Shown piece by piece: positions 8,265 to 15,013 of a stretch of 25,419 nucleotides of DNA (positions are counted from its first letter, which is position 1; each line of letters starts with the position of its first letter). Position numbers and translations under genes: made by a program. Origin of the DNA: Chthoniobacterales bacterium (GTDB lineage Bacteria; Verrucomicrobiota; Verrucomicrobiia; Chthoniobacterales; UBA6821). Location of the stretch: positions 1 to 25,419 of the forward strand of contig JAIPKF010000003.1 of NCBI GenBank assembly GCA_021733705.1, read 5' to 3'. Under the pieces are notes generated by a model. That model searched no databases and had not been told where the DNA came from. It saw only the letters and a list, made by a program, of their open reading frames with translations.

Positions 8265-8388
8265 GATCATCTCCTTGGCAAATGGTCTTGCACATTGATC
8301 CAAGAGAGGAACTAAGATACTGATTTTGAAAGATGGAATCGTTACTCTTTACTCTTGAGTTCTTATGTCATAGAAAATGGGGGATCGT

Positions 8389-8570
8389 TAACCCGGATAT
8401 TTCATACGGATCGCGACGAGGAGGCTGCGAAGGCTGATGGGGCAAGGCGAGTGATGAAGTCTGACAACGGCTGTATGAGTACATACTGCCCGAGGAACAC
8501 TTCGACCCCAACGCACCATCCATCATGCTTCCCGGCTTCCGTAGGTGATCGGTATGAAATATGGGGGTTA
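8389..8570 (+). repeat. Palindromic element copy D (subfamily I, 182 bp)
   Basis: Begins TAACCCGGATATTTCATACG and ends GTATGAAATATGGGGGTTA. The apical hairpin reads GGCTGTATG-agta-CATACTGCC. GAAGT and ACTTC pair around it, and GATGG/CCATC forms the next step. It lies between the divergent mcsA operon and the membrane-protein gene at 8607, so it could be transcribed in either 5' leader. A left-terminus fragment, TAACCCGGACTC, follows at 8569-8580. Confidence 0.9.
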
Positions 8571-8606
8571 ACCCGGACTCATTTTTTACCGATACATAAA
8601 ATTTCT

Positions 8607-9203
8607 ATGCTCGATTTTACTCCCGCCCATCTTCATGTTGCTCTCAATCACATTCCTATCATTGGTCTTGCCGTAGCTATCTTTCCCATTCTCATAGGAA
8701 TTGTTGCTCAATGCAGAACAACCATTGCCACAGGACTTCTGGCAACTCTCCTTTGTGCAGCAGCAATGCCTGCAATCATGCAAACTGGAGGAAAGGCTGC
8801 TGATTCATTCGATAACGGCTCTGCTTTACCACCGCTTGATCAAGCAGGTAAAAATGCTTTGAACATCCATGCTACTCGGGCAGAAACGACAACTCCTGTG
8901 ATTTATGCAAGTGCCTTGCTTTCTATATTGGCTCTTCTAGCACTTATTAAATTTACTAAAGCAGCCACATGGCTCGCTTTTGCGGTTATCCTGGGTAATA
9001 CCATTTCTATTCTTCTCTCCATTTGGACAGCAGAGGCAGGTGGTCTTATTCGCCACCAGGAGTTTCGCCCTCAGGCTCCTTGGAAAGAACTATCTCCAAG
9101 CAGCAGTTCTCCAGTTATCCCCCCCCTCAGCATCCCTGTACCAACTCCATCAGTAACACCAGCTACCCCCCAGGAAACACCAGAGCCATCTGCAGCACAA
9201 TAG
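8607..9203 (+). CDS. Four-helix membrane protein of unknown function
   Basis: A 198-aa integral membrane protein. The start chosen is MLDFTPAHLHVALNHIPIIG. The longer open frame to the left only runs through repeat copy D. Predicted helices are at about residues 14-32, 38-56, 95-113 and 117-140. Conserved-looking polar motifs sit at helix ends: HLHVALNHIP, GGKAADSFDN, IHATRAETTTP and AEAGGLIRHQEFR. The last 40 residues are rich in Pro, Ser and Thr and probably disordered. The histidine-bearing helix 1 and the GGLIRH motif recall DUF2231-like membrane proteins, but I cannot assign it. No clear promoter is seen; copy D ends 36 bp upstream. Confidence 0.75.
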   Translation: MLDFTPAHLHVALNHIPIIGLAVAIFPILIGIVAQCRTTIATGLLATLLCAAAMPAIMQTGGKAADSFDNGSALPPLDQAGKNALNIHATRAETTTPVIYASALLSILALLALIKFTKAATWLAFAVILGNTISILLSIWTAEAGGLIRHQEFRPQAPWKELSPSSSSPVIPPLSIPVPTPSVTPATPQETPEPSAAQ

Positions 9204-9246
9204 GGGTAGATTCTTCTTTTTTCACAAAAGAGTTTTTGAAAGGCCC

Positions 9247-9273
9247 TAACCCGGATACTCAAAACCGAGTCTA
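9247..9273. repeat. 27-bp remnant of the palindromic element
   Basis: TAACCCGGATACTC, then AAAA, then CCGAGTCTA. It starts and ends with TA, keeps the left terminal repeat, and closes with a complementary (A)CTCGG-type end. The whole interior is missing. It resembles the 25-bp remnant at 16017-16041 and suggests internal deletion of full elements down to joined ends. Confidence 0.5.
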
Positions 9274-9344
9274 TTTAGAGAAAAAAAGATATTCTTAAAA
9301 TTTTTGCGAGCCAAATTAATGTTTTGCGGCTATGTTACTAAAAT

Positions 9345-9965
9345 ATGCCTGACTTTACTACAGAACCTCATGATTTATTGGAGTTAGAAGAAGAGACCTC
9401 CATGGAAGAATTGCAAGATCAAGTGCAACGTGCTCAATCCGAGCTTATTGAATTAAAGCGACGCCAAGATCAGATTGAAAAAGAAAAATTACGGCTTGAG
9501 GAACTGAGTCGCCGCCAAGAAGAACTGGAGCGTGGACGCATTGAAATGGTTGATAAACTCACCCGTGCATTGCTCTTGGTACAGCGCGAGACAGAGGAAT
9601 CTCAACGGCGCCTCGAACAGTTGCATGGTATTCAAGATTCCTTTGCAGAGCATTTACGGGAATTAGAAAATATCGATTGCAAAAGCTGGAATGGTCGTGA
9701 ATTAGCACGTGAGCTAACACGTGCTATTGGAACCGTTGATGAGGCTAAGGCTGCTTATAGTAGGGCTCAATCCAAGATTGCTCCGATAGAGGATACCTCT
9801 GATATCAATGGAGGAGGAATTTCTTATAGCGATGACTTCGAATTACGAAGTCATGGTTTCATGTATTGGCTTCAATCGGGTGTTGCTTTTACATTACCAT
9901 TAGCAGCGTTAGGGCTCGTTGCTTTACTCATTTGGAGTTGGCATTTACTAACGGCACCCCACTAG
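9345..9965 (+). CDS. Coiled-coil protein with C-terminal membrane anchor
   Basis: A 206-aa protein of unknown function. Residues 15-110 form a long, highly charged coiled coil rich in Glu, Gln, Arg and Leu (ELIELKRRQDQIEKEKLRLE and similar heptads). A small linker region follows (about 115-165). A single hydrophobic helix near the C-terminus (about 178-200, FTLPLAALGLVALLIWSWHL) ends six residues from the stop, so the protein is probably tail-anchored with the coil in the cytoplasm. There is no signal peptide. The next gene (10098) has the same design in a shorter form, and the pair stands upstream of pyrD. There is no Shine-Dalgarno. Function cannot be inferred. Confidence 0.75.
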   Translation: MPDFTTEPHDLLELEEETSMEELQDQVQRAQSELIELKRRQDQIEKEKLRLEELSRRQEELERGRIEMVDKLTRALLLVQRETEESQRRLEQLHGIQDSFAEHLRELENIDCKSWNGRELARELTRAIGTVDEAKAAYSRAQSKIAPIEDTSDINGGGISYSDDFELRSHGFMYWLQSGVAFTLPLAALGLVALLIWSWHLLTAPH

Positions 9966-10013
9966 TAAGGCTTCTTCAAGCTCAAGCATTGTAGTACTTC
10001 CAATTTTTTCATG

Positions 10014-10040
10014 ATTTCTCCTAGGAGCTAAGAAATTTTC
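10014..10040 (+). terminator. Possible weak terminator after the 9345 gene
   Basis: ATTTCT (10014-10019) and AGAAAT (10031-10036) can pair around an 11-base loop containing CCTAGGAG, followed by TTTTC. The stem is short and AT-rich, so termination would be weak. Confidence 0.3.
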
Positions 10041-10077
10041 TCATTAGTTTTCCAGTATTAACGCTTATTTTCAATTT

Positions 10078-10093
10078 AGTTCAGCACTGAACT
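10078..10093. promoter_or_regulatory. Perfect inverted repeat just before the 10098 start codon
   Basis: AGTTCAG-CA-CTGAACT is a perfect 7+7 dyad ending four bases before the ATG. As DNA it could be an operator. As RNA it gives a six-base-pair stem with a GCAC loop over the ribosome landing zone. Confidence 0.4.
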
Positions 10094-10097
10094 CACC

Positions 10098-10502
10098 ATG
10101 ATCCGCCCCTCTTCTCGCTCTAAAAAATCTGCTGTAGACCCGCTTGATACAGATCGTCAGCGTTTACGTGATGAAGAAGAAAAAATTCGTTTGCTGGAAG
10201 AAAAAATTCGTCGTCAAGAAGAAGTTGCTCGACGCAAATTGGAGAATTTACCAAAAGAGTTAGAAGAGCGGAAACGCCGTCAACAAGAGCTTCATCGACT
10301 TCACCTTGTTTCAGCCCCAACACGTGCTGACGGATTGAGTAAGCTTCGTGATAAAAGACATCCTTTGCGTCAGAAAAATAGCACCGTTTCAGGAGGTAAA
10401 CGCATGTCTGAACGGCGTGCTGCACGGATGCAATTTATCCTACTCTGTATTGTACTTGGGATTATTTTGCTGCTTCTTTGGAAATCACTTCCATCATCCT
10501 AA
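10098..10502 (+). CDS. Small basic coiled-coil protein with C-terminal membrane anchor
   Basis: A 134-aa protein of unknown function. Residues 18-70 form a charged coiled coil (DTDRQRLRDEEEKIRLLEEK and on). A basic, probably disordered linker follows (75-108). A single hydrophobic helix (about 111-129, FILLCIVLGIILLLLWKSL) sits at the extreme C-terminus. The architecture matches the preceding 206-aa protein, so the two may be paralogues or partners. A perfect inverted repeat lies directly before the start codon. The pyrD start follows 28 bases after the stop codon, so the two genes are probably co-transcribed. Confidence 0.72.
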   Translation: MIRPSSRSKKSAVDPLDTDRQRLRDEEEKIRLLEEKIRRQEEVARRKLENLPKELEERKRRQQELHRLHLVSAPTRADGLSKLRDKRHPLRQKNSTVSGGKRMSERRAARMQFILLCIVLGIILLLLWKSLPSS

Positions 10503-10530
10503 CAACCTCTTTTTTGTTTCTCTTTTCTCT

Positions 10531-11568
10531 GTGTTGTACCGAAAACTAGCACGTCCATTTTTCTTTCGGCTTGACCCAGAACTTGCTCACGAAGCAGTTG
10601 TCAAAAGCCTTGCTCTTATATCCACTATTCCACTAGGGGCTCCTATTCTAGAAAAAATAATTACAGCACTTGAGGGTTCTGTTCCCACTTCTCCTCGATG
10701 CGTGGCAGGAATCGACTTTCCCAACCCGGTTGGTCTTGCTGCCGGAATGGATAAAAATGGAGTGGCATTACTTGCATGGGAGGCTCTTGGATTTGGTTTT
10801 ATTGAAATAGGAACCATTACAGCACATGCACAACCAGGAAATCCCAAGCCGCGTCTATTTCGTTTTCCAGAAGAGGAAGCCCTCATTAACCGATTAGGAT
10901 TTAATAATGAAGGAGCTGCTGCTGTCGCTCATCGTCTAACAAGAATGAAAGAGCAGGATTGTTGGCCACGTATTCCTGTGGGAGTGAATATTGGCAAATC
11001 CCGTGTGACTCCGATTCAAGAAGCTGCAAAGGACTATCTCTCCAGTTTTCAACAGCTTCATGAATTAGGTGATTATTATGTACTCAATGTCAGCTCTCCT
11101 AACACTCCTGGATTGAGAGATCTTCAGGCCAAGGAGGCCTTAGCCTCTATAGTAAAAACAGTGCGTGATTGGGAAGGCTCACCCCAGAAGCCGCTTTTTA
11201 TCAAGGTAGCTCCTGATCTTGCAGAGGAGGATCTCATCGCTATTGTAGCACTAGCAGAAGAAGAAAAGCTTTCCGGTCTCATTGCAACTAACACAACACT
11301 TGACCATTCAATACTTTCAAAGGAGAGGGATCAGGCTGGAGGTCTGAGTGGGATTCCTCTACGTTCACGGTCGCTTCAAGCGTTACGGATCATTCGAGAG
11401 CACACCTCTCTTCCAGTGATTGCTTGTGGTGGAATTGACGATGAAGCTTCTGCTCAAGAGCGTTTCCAGGCAGGAGCAAATCTTGTTCAAATCTATACTT
11501 CACTGATTTATCATGGGCCTGCAGTGATCCGCAAGATTTGTGCTTCTCTGGATCGTTGTGATTCATAG
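10531..11568 (+). CDS. pyrD: Dihydroorotate dehydrogenase (quinone), class 2
   Basis: A flavin enzyme on the inner membrane that oxidises dihydroorotate to orotate in pyrimidine synthesis, passing electrons to quinone. I place the start at GTG 10531, giving 345 aa. From there the short N-terminal helical region (LYRKLARPFFFRLDPELAHE) matches class 2 enzymes. The ATG at 10348 would overlap the upstream gene. Motifs: AGIDFPNPVGLAAGMDKNG (FMN), GFIEIGTITAHAQPGNPKPR, NRLGFNNEGA, NVSSPNTPGLRDLQ with the class 2 catalytic serine, KVAPDL, ATNTTLD and the phosphate-binding VIACGGIDD. bioF starts 9 bases downstream. Confidence 0.95.
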   Translation: MLYRKLARPFFFRLDPELAHEAVVKSLALISTIPLGAPILEKIITALEGSVPTSPRCVAGIDFPNPVGLAAGMDKNGVALLAWEALGFGFIEIGTITAHAQPGNPKPRLFRFPEEEALINRLGFNNEGAAAVAHRLTRMKEQDCWPRIPVGVNIGKSRVTPIQEAAKDYLSSFQQLHELGDYYVLNVSSPNTPGLRDLQAKEALASIVKTVRDWEGSPQKPLFIKVAPDLAEEDLIAIVALAEEEKLSGLIATNTTLDHSILSKERDQAGGLSGIPLRSRSLQALRIIREHTSLPVIACGGIDDEASAQERFQAGANLVQIYTSLIYHGPAVIRKICASLDRCDS

Positions 11569-11576
11569 ATTTTTTC

Positions 11577-12740
11577 ATGGAACATAGACTTGCTGCAGAG
11601 CTAGCACTCTTAAAAAAGAAAAAGCTCTGGCGCTCTCCAGCCCTGATAGAACGTTCTTCCGGGAACCTCCTTCTGATTGAAGGACGTCTCTTTTGTAATT
11701 TTTCCTCTAACGATTATCTTGGTTTAAGCGGTCATCCAGCACTACAAGAAGCCGCTCATGCTGCATGCTCTTCTTTTGGATATGGGGCCACAGCCTCGCG
11801 ACTTATTTGTGGAAATACAAAAGAGCATCAACTCTTGGAGGAGGAGTTAGCTTCACTGAAACAAACAGAGGCAGCCCTTCTTTTTTCCTCAGGCTTTGCA
11901 GCGGCTATGGGTGCTATTTCTAGCCTCATGCAACGGGGCGATGTGATTATTTTAGACAAGCTTGTGCATGCAAGTTTGATTGATGGAGCTCGGGCAAGTA
12001 AGGCTCTAGTGCGTGTGTTCAAACATCATGATTTAACTCAGTTAGAAGACCATTTACGTTGGGCACGGAGTACTTTTCCTTCAGGAGAGATTTTAATTAT
12101 TACTGAATCAGTTTTTAGTATGGATGGAGATGTGGCACCTCTTCAGGAAATAGTCATCCTTAAAGAAAAATATGGAGCGCTCCTTTTCGTGGATGAAGCG
12201 CATGCTATTGGGATACGTGGGCCTTCAGGAAATCGGATGGGGGGAGTGATTGGGGAGTTAGGACTTGCGAGTCGTATTGATATTCAAATGGGAACCCTTA
12301 GCAAGGCCGTTGGGACTTCGGGAGGATATCTCTGCGCCTCGCGTACGATAGTCGACTACCTCCTCCATCGTGCTCGCTCTTTTATTTATACAACAGCTGC
12401 TCCTCCTTCCCTTATTGCAGCAGCACGTGCGAGTATTGGTATTATCAACTCTTCGGAAGGAGAGGCTCTAGCAGTTCAATTATGGAACAATATAGAGCAA
12501 CTTGCTTCTTCTTTGTCTCAACAACAACCCGAGAGCGCCATTTTACCTCTTATTTTAGGAGATGAAGAAAAGGCTCTCGTGGCAGCACGGTGCTTACGAG
12601 AGGCAGGTTATTTTGTCCCTGCTATCCGCTATCCGACGGTTGCTAAGAATAAAGCACGACTTCGTATCACAATGACAGCAACCCATACTTCGGAGGAAAT
12701 ATCCCAATTTACTCAGGAGGTAAAACAGCTCTCCTTGTAA
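11577..12740 (+). CDS. bioF: 8-amino-7-oxononanoate synthase (BioF-like)
   Basis: A PLP-dependent alpha-oxoamine synthase (387 aa) that condenses pimeloyl-CoA or pimeloyl-ACP with alanine in biotin synthesis. Motifs: SNDYLGLSGHP (about 44), GYGATASRLICGNTKEHQLLE (about 70), FSSGFAAAMG, DKLVHASLIDG, ESVFSMDGDVAPL, FVDEAHAIGIRG and GTLSKAVGTSGGY, with the PLP lysine near residue 242. SNDYLGL and the length favour BioF over the related 2-amino-3-ketobutyrate CoA ligase or serine palmitoyltransferase. No other bio gene is nearby, so this remains a family-level call. It follows pyrD by 9 bp without a Shine-Dalgarno, suggesting one transcript. Confidence 0.8.
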   Translation: MEHRLAAELALLKKKKLWRSPALIERSSGNLLLIEGRLFCNFSSNDYLGLSGHPALQEAAHAACSSFGYGATASRLICGNTKEHQLLEEELASLKQTEAALLFSSGFAAAMGAISSLMQRGDVIILDKLVHASLIDGARASKALVRVFKHHDLTQLEDHLRWARSTFPSGEILIITESVFSMDGDVAPLQEIVILKEKYGALLFVDEAHAIGIRGPSGNRMGGVIGELGLASRIDIQMGTLSKAVGTSGGYLCASRTIVDYLLHRARSFIYTTAAPPSLIAAARASIGIINSSEGEALAVQLWNNIEQLASSLSQQQPESAILPLILGDEEKALVAARCLREAGYFVPAIRYPTVAKNKARLRITMTATHTSEEISQFTQEVKQLSL

Positions 12741-12792
12741 AATCATCCTTAGAAACTTTTCCAGTTGCTCAGAGAGTTTTTTACGATTACTT

Positions 12793-12966
12793 TAACTCGG
12801 ATATTTCATACTGATCGTGGCGAGGCGGCCTCGTTTTCTGATTGAGAGAACGAAGGTGATAGATAACGACACTAGCTGTAGGAGTACAGACTGCCCGAGG
12901 AAGTCCTCGAGATCAATACAGCATCCACACCAGCTTTTACTGGTGATAAGTATGAACTATTCGTTA
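12793..12966 (+). repeat. Palindromic element copy E (diverged, 174 bp), abutting tRNA-Ala
   Basis: Begins TAACTCGGATATTTCATACT and ends with a decayed right terminus GTATGAACTATTCGTTA. The apical hairpin is rearranged but still pairs: CTGTA-ggag-TACAG. GGTG/CACC pairs outside it. A private hairpin, CGTTtTCT-gattg-AGAgAACG, replaces the left-arm module of other copies. Its final base is 12966 and the tRNA begins at 12967. It is the most degraded full-length copy. Confidence 0.82.
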
Positions 12967-13042
12967 GGGGTCATAGCTCAGTTGGTAGAGCGCCTCAATG
13001 GCATTGAGGAGGTCTGGGGTTCGAATCCCCATGGCTCCACCA
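12967..13042 (+). tRNA. tRNA-Ala (anticodon GGC), CCA encoded
   Basis: A full cloverleaf. The acceptor stem is GGGGTCA with TGGCTCC; the D arm is GCTCAGTTGGTAGAGC. The anticodon stem CCTCA/TGAGG holds the loop ATGGCAT, with GGC at positions 34-36. The T arm is CTGGGGTTCGAATCCCCAT, with the discriminator A and an encoded CCA. The 5' end is contiguous with element E, and umuD begins 66 bases downstream. Confidence 0.97.
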
Positions 13043-13072
13043 GAATAATCGTTATTTCTAAAGTGAGGGACC

Positions 13073-13102
13073 TTGACTGTGAGAAATCCCGAGCCCTATT
13101 AT
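13073..13102 (+). promoter_or_regulatory. Candidate umuDC promoter giving a near-leaderless transcript
   Basis: TTGACT (13073-13078), an 18-bp spacer, then TATTAT (13097-13102). Transcription would begin about six or seven bases later, at or next to the umuD ATG (13108). No Shine-Dalgarno is present. I could not recognise a LexA box. Confidence 0.5.
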
Positions 13103-13107
13103 TAAGC

Positions 13108-13536
13108 ATGGAAATCTCCTCCCCTATCCCTTTTCAAGTACGTACATCACTCCGGATTCCCATGGTCACAGCCAAGGTTGAAGCAGGATTTCCCTCACCA
13201 GCAGATGACCATATGGAGCGCTCGATCGACCTCAACGAGGAGTTGATTGGCAATCCTGCAGCAACTTTCTTTGTGCGCGTCAGTGGAGATTCTATGAGGG
13301 ATGCCAATATCCATTCTGGTGATATTCTGGTGATTGATCGCTCCGTAACCCCTATTGATCGCCAGATTGTTGTGGCGATGATTGATGGGGAGTTCACCGT
13401 AAAACGTTTCCGTAAAACGAAGGACCGTATCTTCCTTGAGGCAGAAAACCCAGCTTTCCATCCTATCGAGGTCGGAGAAAATCAGGAGCTCACTATTTGG
13501 GGAGCTGTTACCTTTGTGATCCATCGGGCTAAGTAA
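13108..13536 (+). CDS. umuD: UmuD-type translesion polymerase subunit (S24 peptidase fold)
   Basis: The accessory subunit of DNA polymerase V, which self-cleaves in RecA-stimulated fashion during the SOS response. The protein has 142 aa from ATG 13108; the longer frame to 12817 only crosses element E and the tRNA. The cleavage region is AKVEAGFPSPADD (about 21-33, Ala/Gly-type site), the catalytic serine lies in VRVSGDSMRDANI (about 57), and the lysine in GEFTVKRFRK (about 95). The C-terminal strand is TIWGAVTFVIH. umuC starts three bases after the stop. The paired genes and their order leave little doubt, though the same fold occurs in LexA, which would carry an N-terminal DNA-binding domain missing here. 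Confidence 0.93.
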   Translation: MEISSPIPFQVRTSLRIPMVTAKVEAGFPSPADDHMERSIDLNEELIGNPAATFFVRVSGDSMRDANIHSGDILVIDRSVTPIDRQIVVAMIDGEFTVKRFRKTKDRIFLEAENPAFHPIEVGENQELTIWGAVTFVIHRAK

Positions 13537-13538
13537 CC

Positions 13539-14822
13539 ATGAGCACACGTCGTTTTGCTCTTGTTGATTGTAATAATTTTTTCTGCTCCTGCGAGAGAGT
13601 CTTTAACCCACGGCTTCTTAAGGTTCCTATCGTTGTTTTGAGTAATAACGATGGATGTATTATCTCGCGTAGCCAAGAAGCAAAGAATCTAGGGATCCCG
13701 ATGGGGGCCCCCCTCCATGAGCAGCAGGAAGTGATTCAAAAAAATAGAGTGCATGTCTTAAGTTCTAACTACACGCTCTATGGTGATATGTCTGCTCGGG
13801 TGATGTCGATTTTACGAGAGGAGGTCTCATCTGTTGAAGTCTACTCGATTGATGAAGCATTCCTGGAGCTTCCTGAAAAATTTGATGAAAAGGCTGCCAG
13901 CAAGCTTCGAGCAAAGGTTCTACGCTGGACTGGTATTCCTGTCTGCATCGGCATGGGAACCACGAAACTCCTTGCGAAACTTTCTAATCACTATGCCAAA
14001 AAGAATCATAGTTATGGTGGGCTTTTTGAATTAGAAAATCATCCCTTTTCCAATGATATCATGGCTTCTACTCGTACAGGTGATCTATGGGGAGTAGGAA
14101 AAAATCTTGAAAGAAGGCTCCAACATCTTGGGATGACAACAGTCTTAGAATTCAAGAATGCCAGTCCTGCTTGTATTAGAAAGGAGTTAGGGGTCGTGGG
14201 AGAAAGACTTCTTCGAGAGTTAAATGGAATCTCCTGCATGAACTTAGAAGAGATACCTCCAGCTCGTAAGGGAGTCATGGCTTCTAGATCTTTTGGGAGT
14301 TCTGTAGAGTCTCTCGAGGAGCTTGAAGAGGCTCTTGCCAACCATGTGGCTCGTGCTTCTGAGAGAATTCGGCGCTTCGGACTACTGGCATCGCACCTTC
14401 AAGTCTCTCTTCAGACCAATCGTTTTAAAAAAGAAGAACCACAGTATGCTCCTACAATAGGACACGCTCTCCTTACCCCTACGGCTTCCACTTCTCAATT
14501 AATGAATATTGCACGGAAGATGCTCCACTCGATCTACCGCTCAGGATACCGCTACAAGAAAACGGGCATTTTTCTTGGAGGATTAGTCTCTGAGGATTCC
14601 TTTCAACCGAGCCTTTTTGATATTCCAGTCACAAATCCAAGGGGTGACATTGATAAAATTTGTGATGCGATCAACAAGAAGCTAGGAGACCCCAAAAATC
14701 CATTAATTACGCGTGCTTCTCAGGGAACCAAACAATCCAGCAAAGGGTGGAAAATGAGATCTCAAAGGCGTTCCCCTCGCTACACAACCGATTGGCGAGA
14801 ACTTCCCATAGCAAGAATCTAG
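13539..14822 (+). CDS. umuC: Translesion DNA polymerase V catalytic subunit UmuC
   Basis: A Y-family polymerase (427 aa) that copies across damaged template with UmuD'2. Motifs: FALVDCNNFFCSCERVF (first catalytic Asp), PIVVLSNNDGCIISRS, YSIDEAFLEL (catalytic Asp-Glu pair), GIPVCIGMGTTKLLAKLSNH, GVGKNLERRL (helix-hairpin-helix), the little finger region, and the UmuC-type C-terminal region YRYKKTGIFLGGLV...QPSLFD. It ends SPRYTTDWRELP plus six residues, close to the normal family end. The stop codon TAG is formed by the TA target site plus the first G of element F. Removing the element exactly would leave TAA followed at once by the next gene's ATG, so the insertion split a tight operon. Confidence 0.96.
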   Translation: MSTRRFALVDCNNFFCSCERVFNPRLLKVPIVVLSNNDGCIISRSQEAKNLGIPMGAPLHEQQEVIQKNRVHVLSSNYTLYGDMSARVMSILREEVSSVEVYSIDEAFLELPEKFDEKAASKLRAKVLRWTGIPVCIGMGTTKLLAKLSNHYAKKNHSYGGLFELENHPFSNDIMASTRTGDLWGVGKNLERRLQHLGMTTVLEFKNASPACIRKELGVVGERLLRELNGISCMNLEEIPPARKGVMASRSFGSSVESLEELEEALANHVARASERIRRFGLLASHLQVSLQTNRFKKEEPQYAPTIGHALLTPTASTSQLMNIARKMLHSIYRSGYRYKKTGIFLGGLVSEDSFQPSLFDIPVTNPRGDIDKICDAINKKLGDPKNPLITRASQGTKQSSKGWKMRSQRRSPRYTTDWRELPIARI

Positions 14823-15003
14823 CCCGCATATTTCACACTAAATCTATTACGGCTTGTGGAAAGCTTATCATTACTGCGTTGGTCTCGAATTGTGATTTGG
14901 GCAGTATGAAACATACAGCCCGGCATTCCAATCCTTCGTCCGCCTTGTACTAATAAGCTTTGCACGGCGCCTCATAACGATTCAGTATGAAATATCCGGG
15001 CTA
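14820..15003 (-). repeat. Palindromic element copy F (subfamily II, inverted, 184 bp)
   Basis: Begins TAGCCCGCATATTTCACACT and ends GTATGAAATATCCGGGCTA. Read on the minus strand it is almost identical to copy B, including GGGC-TGTATG-TTT-CATAC-TGCCC and the AAGCTTA/TAAGCTT-type mid stem. It lies exactly on the umuC stop codon. An 11-bp mini-palindrome TAGCCCGGCTA (15002-15012) follows and leaves one base before the next gene's ATG. Confidence 0.93.
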
Positions 15004-15013
15004 GCCCGGCTAA

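Noticed and set aside
8355..8606. N-terminal extension of the membrane protein at 8607
   Set aside because: The extra 84 codons are almost entirely a read-through of element D; the family-like start with HLHVALNHIP follows the ATG at 8607.
10348..10530. Upstream start for pyrD
   Set aside because: It would overlap most of the 134-aa coiled-coil gene in another frame and add residues not found in class 2 enzymes.
12967..13042. tRNA-Ala as an attachment site of an integrated island
   Set aside because: No integrase, no duplicated tRNA 3' end and no phage genes are visible; the adjacent repeat is the dispersed element.
12817..13107. N-terminal extension of UmuD
   Set aside because: The frame runs through element E and the tRNA-Ala gene. 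The 142-aa form from 13108 matches UmuD length.
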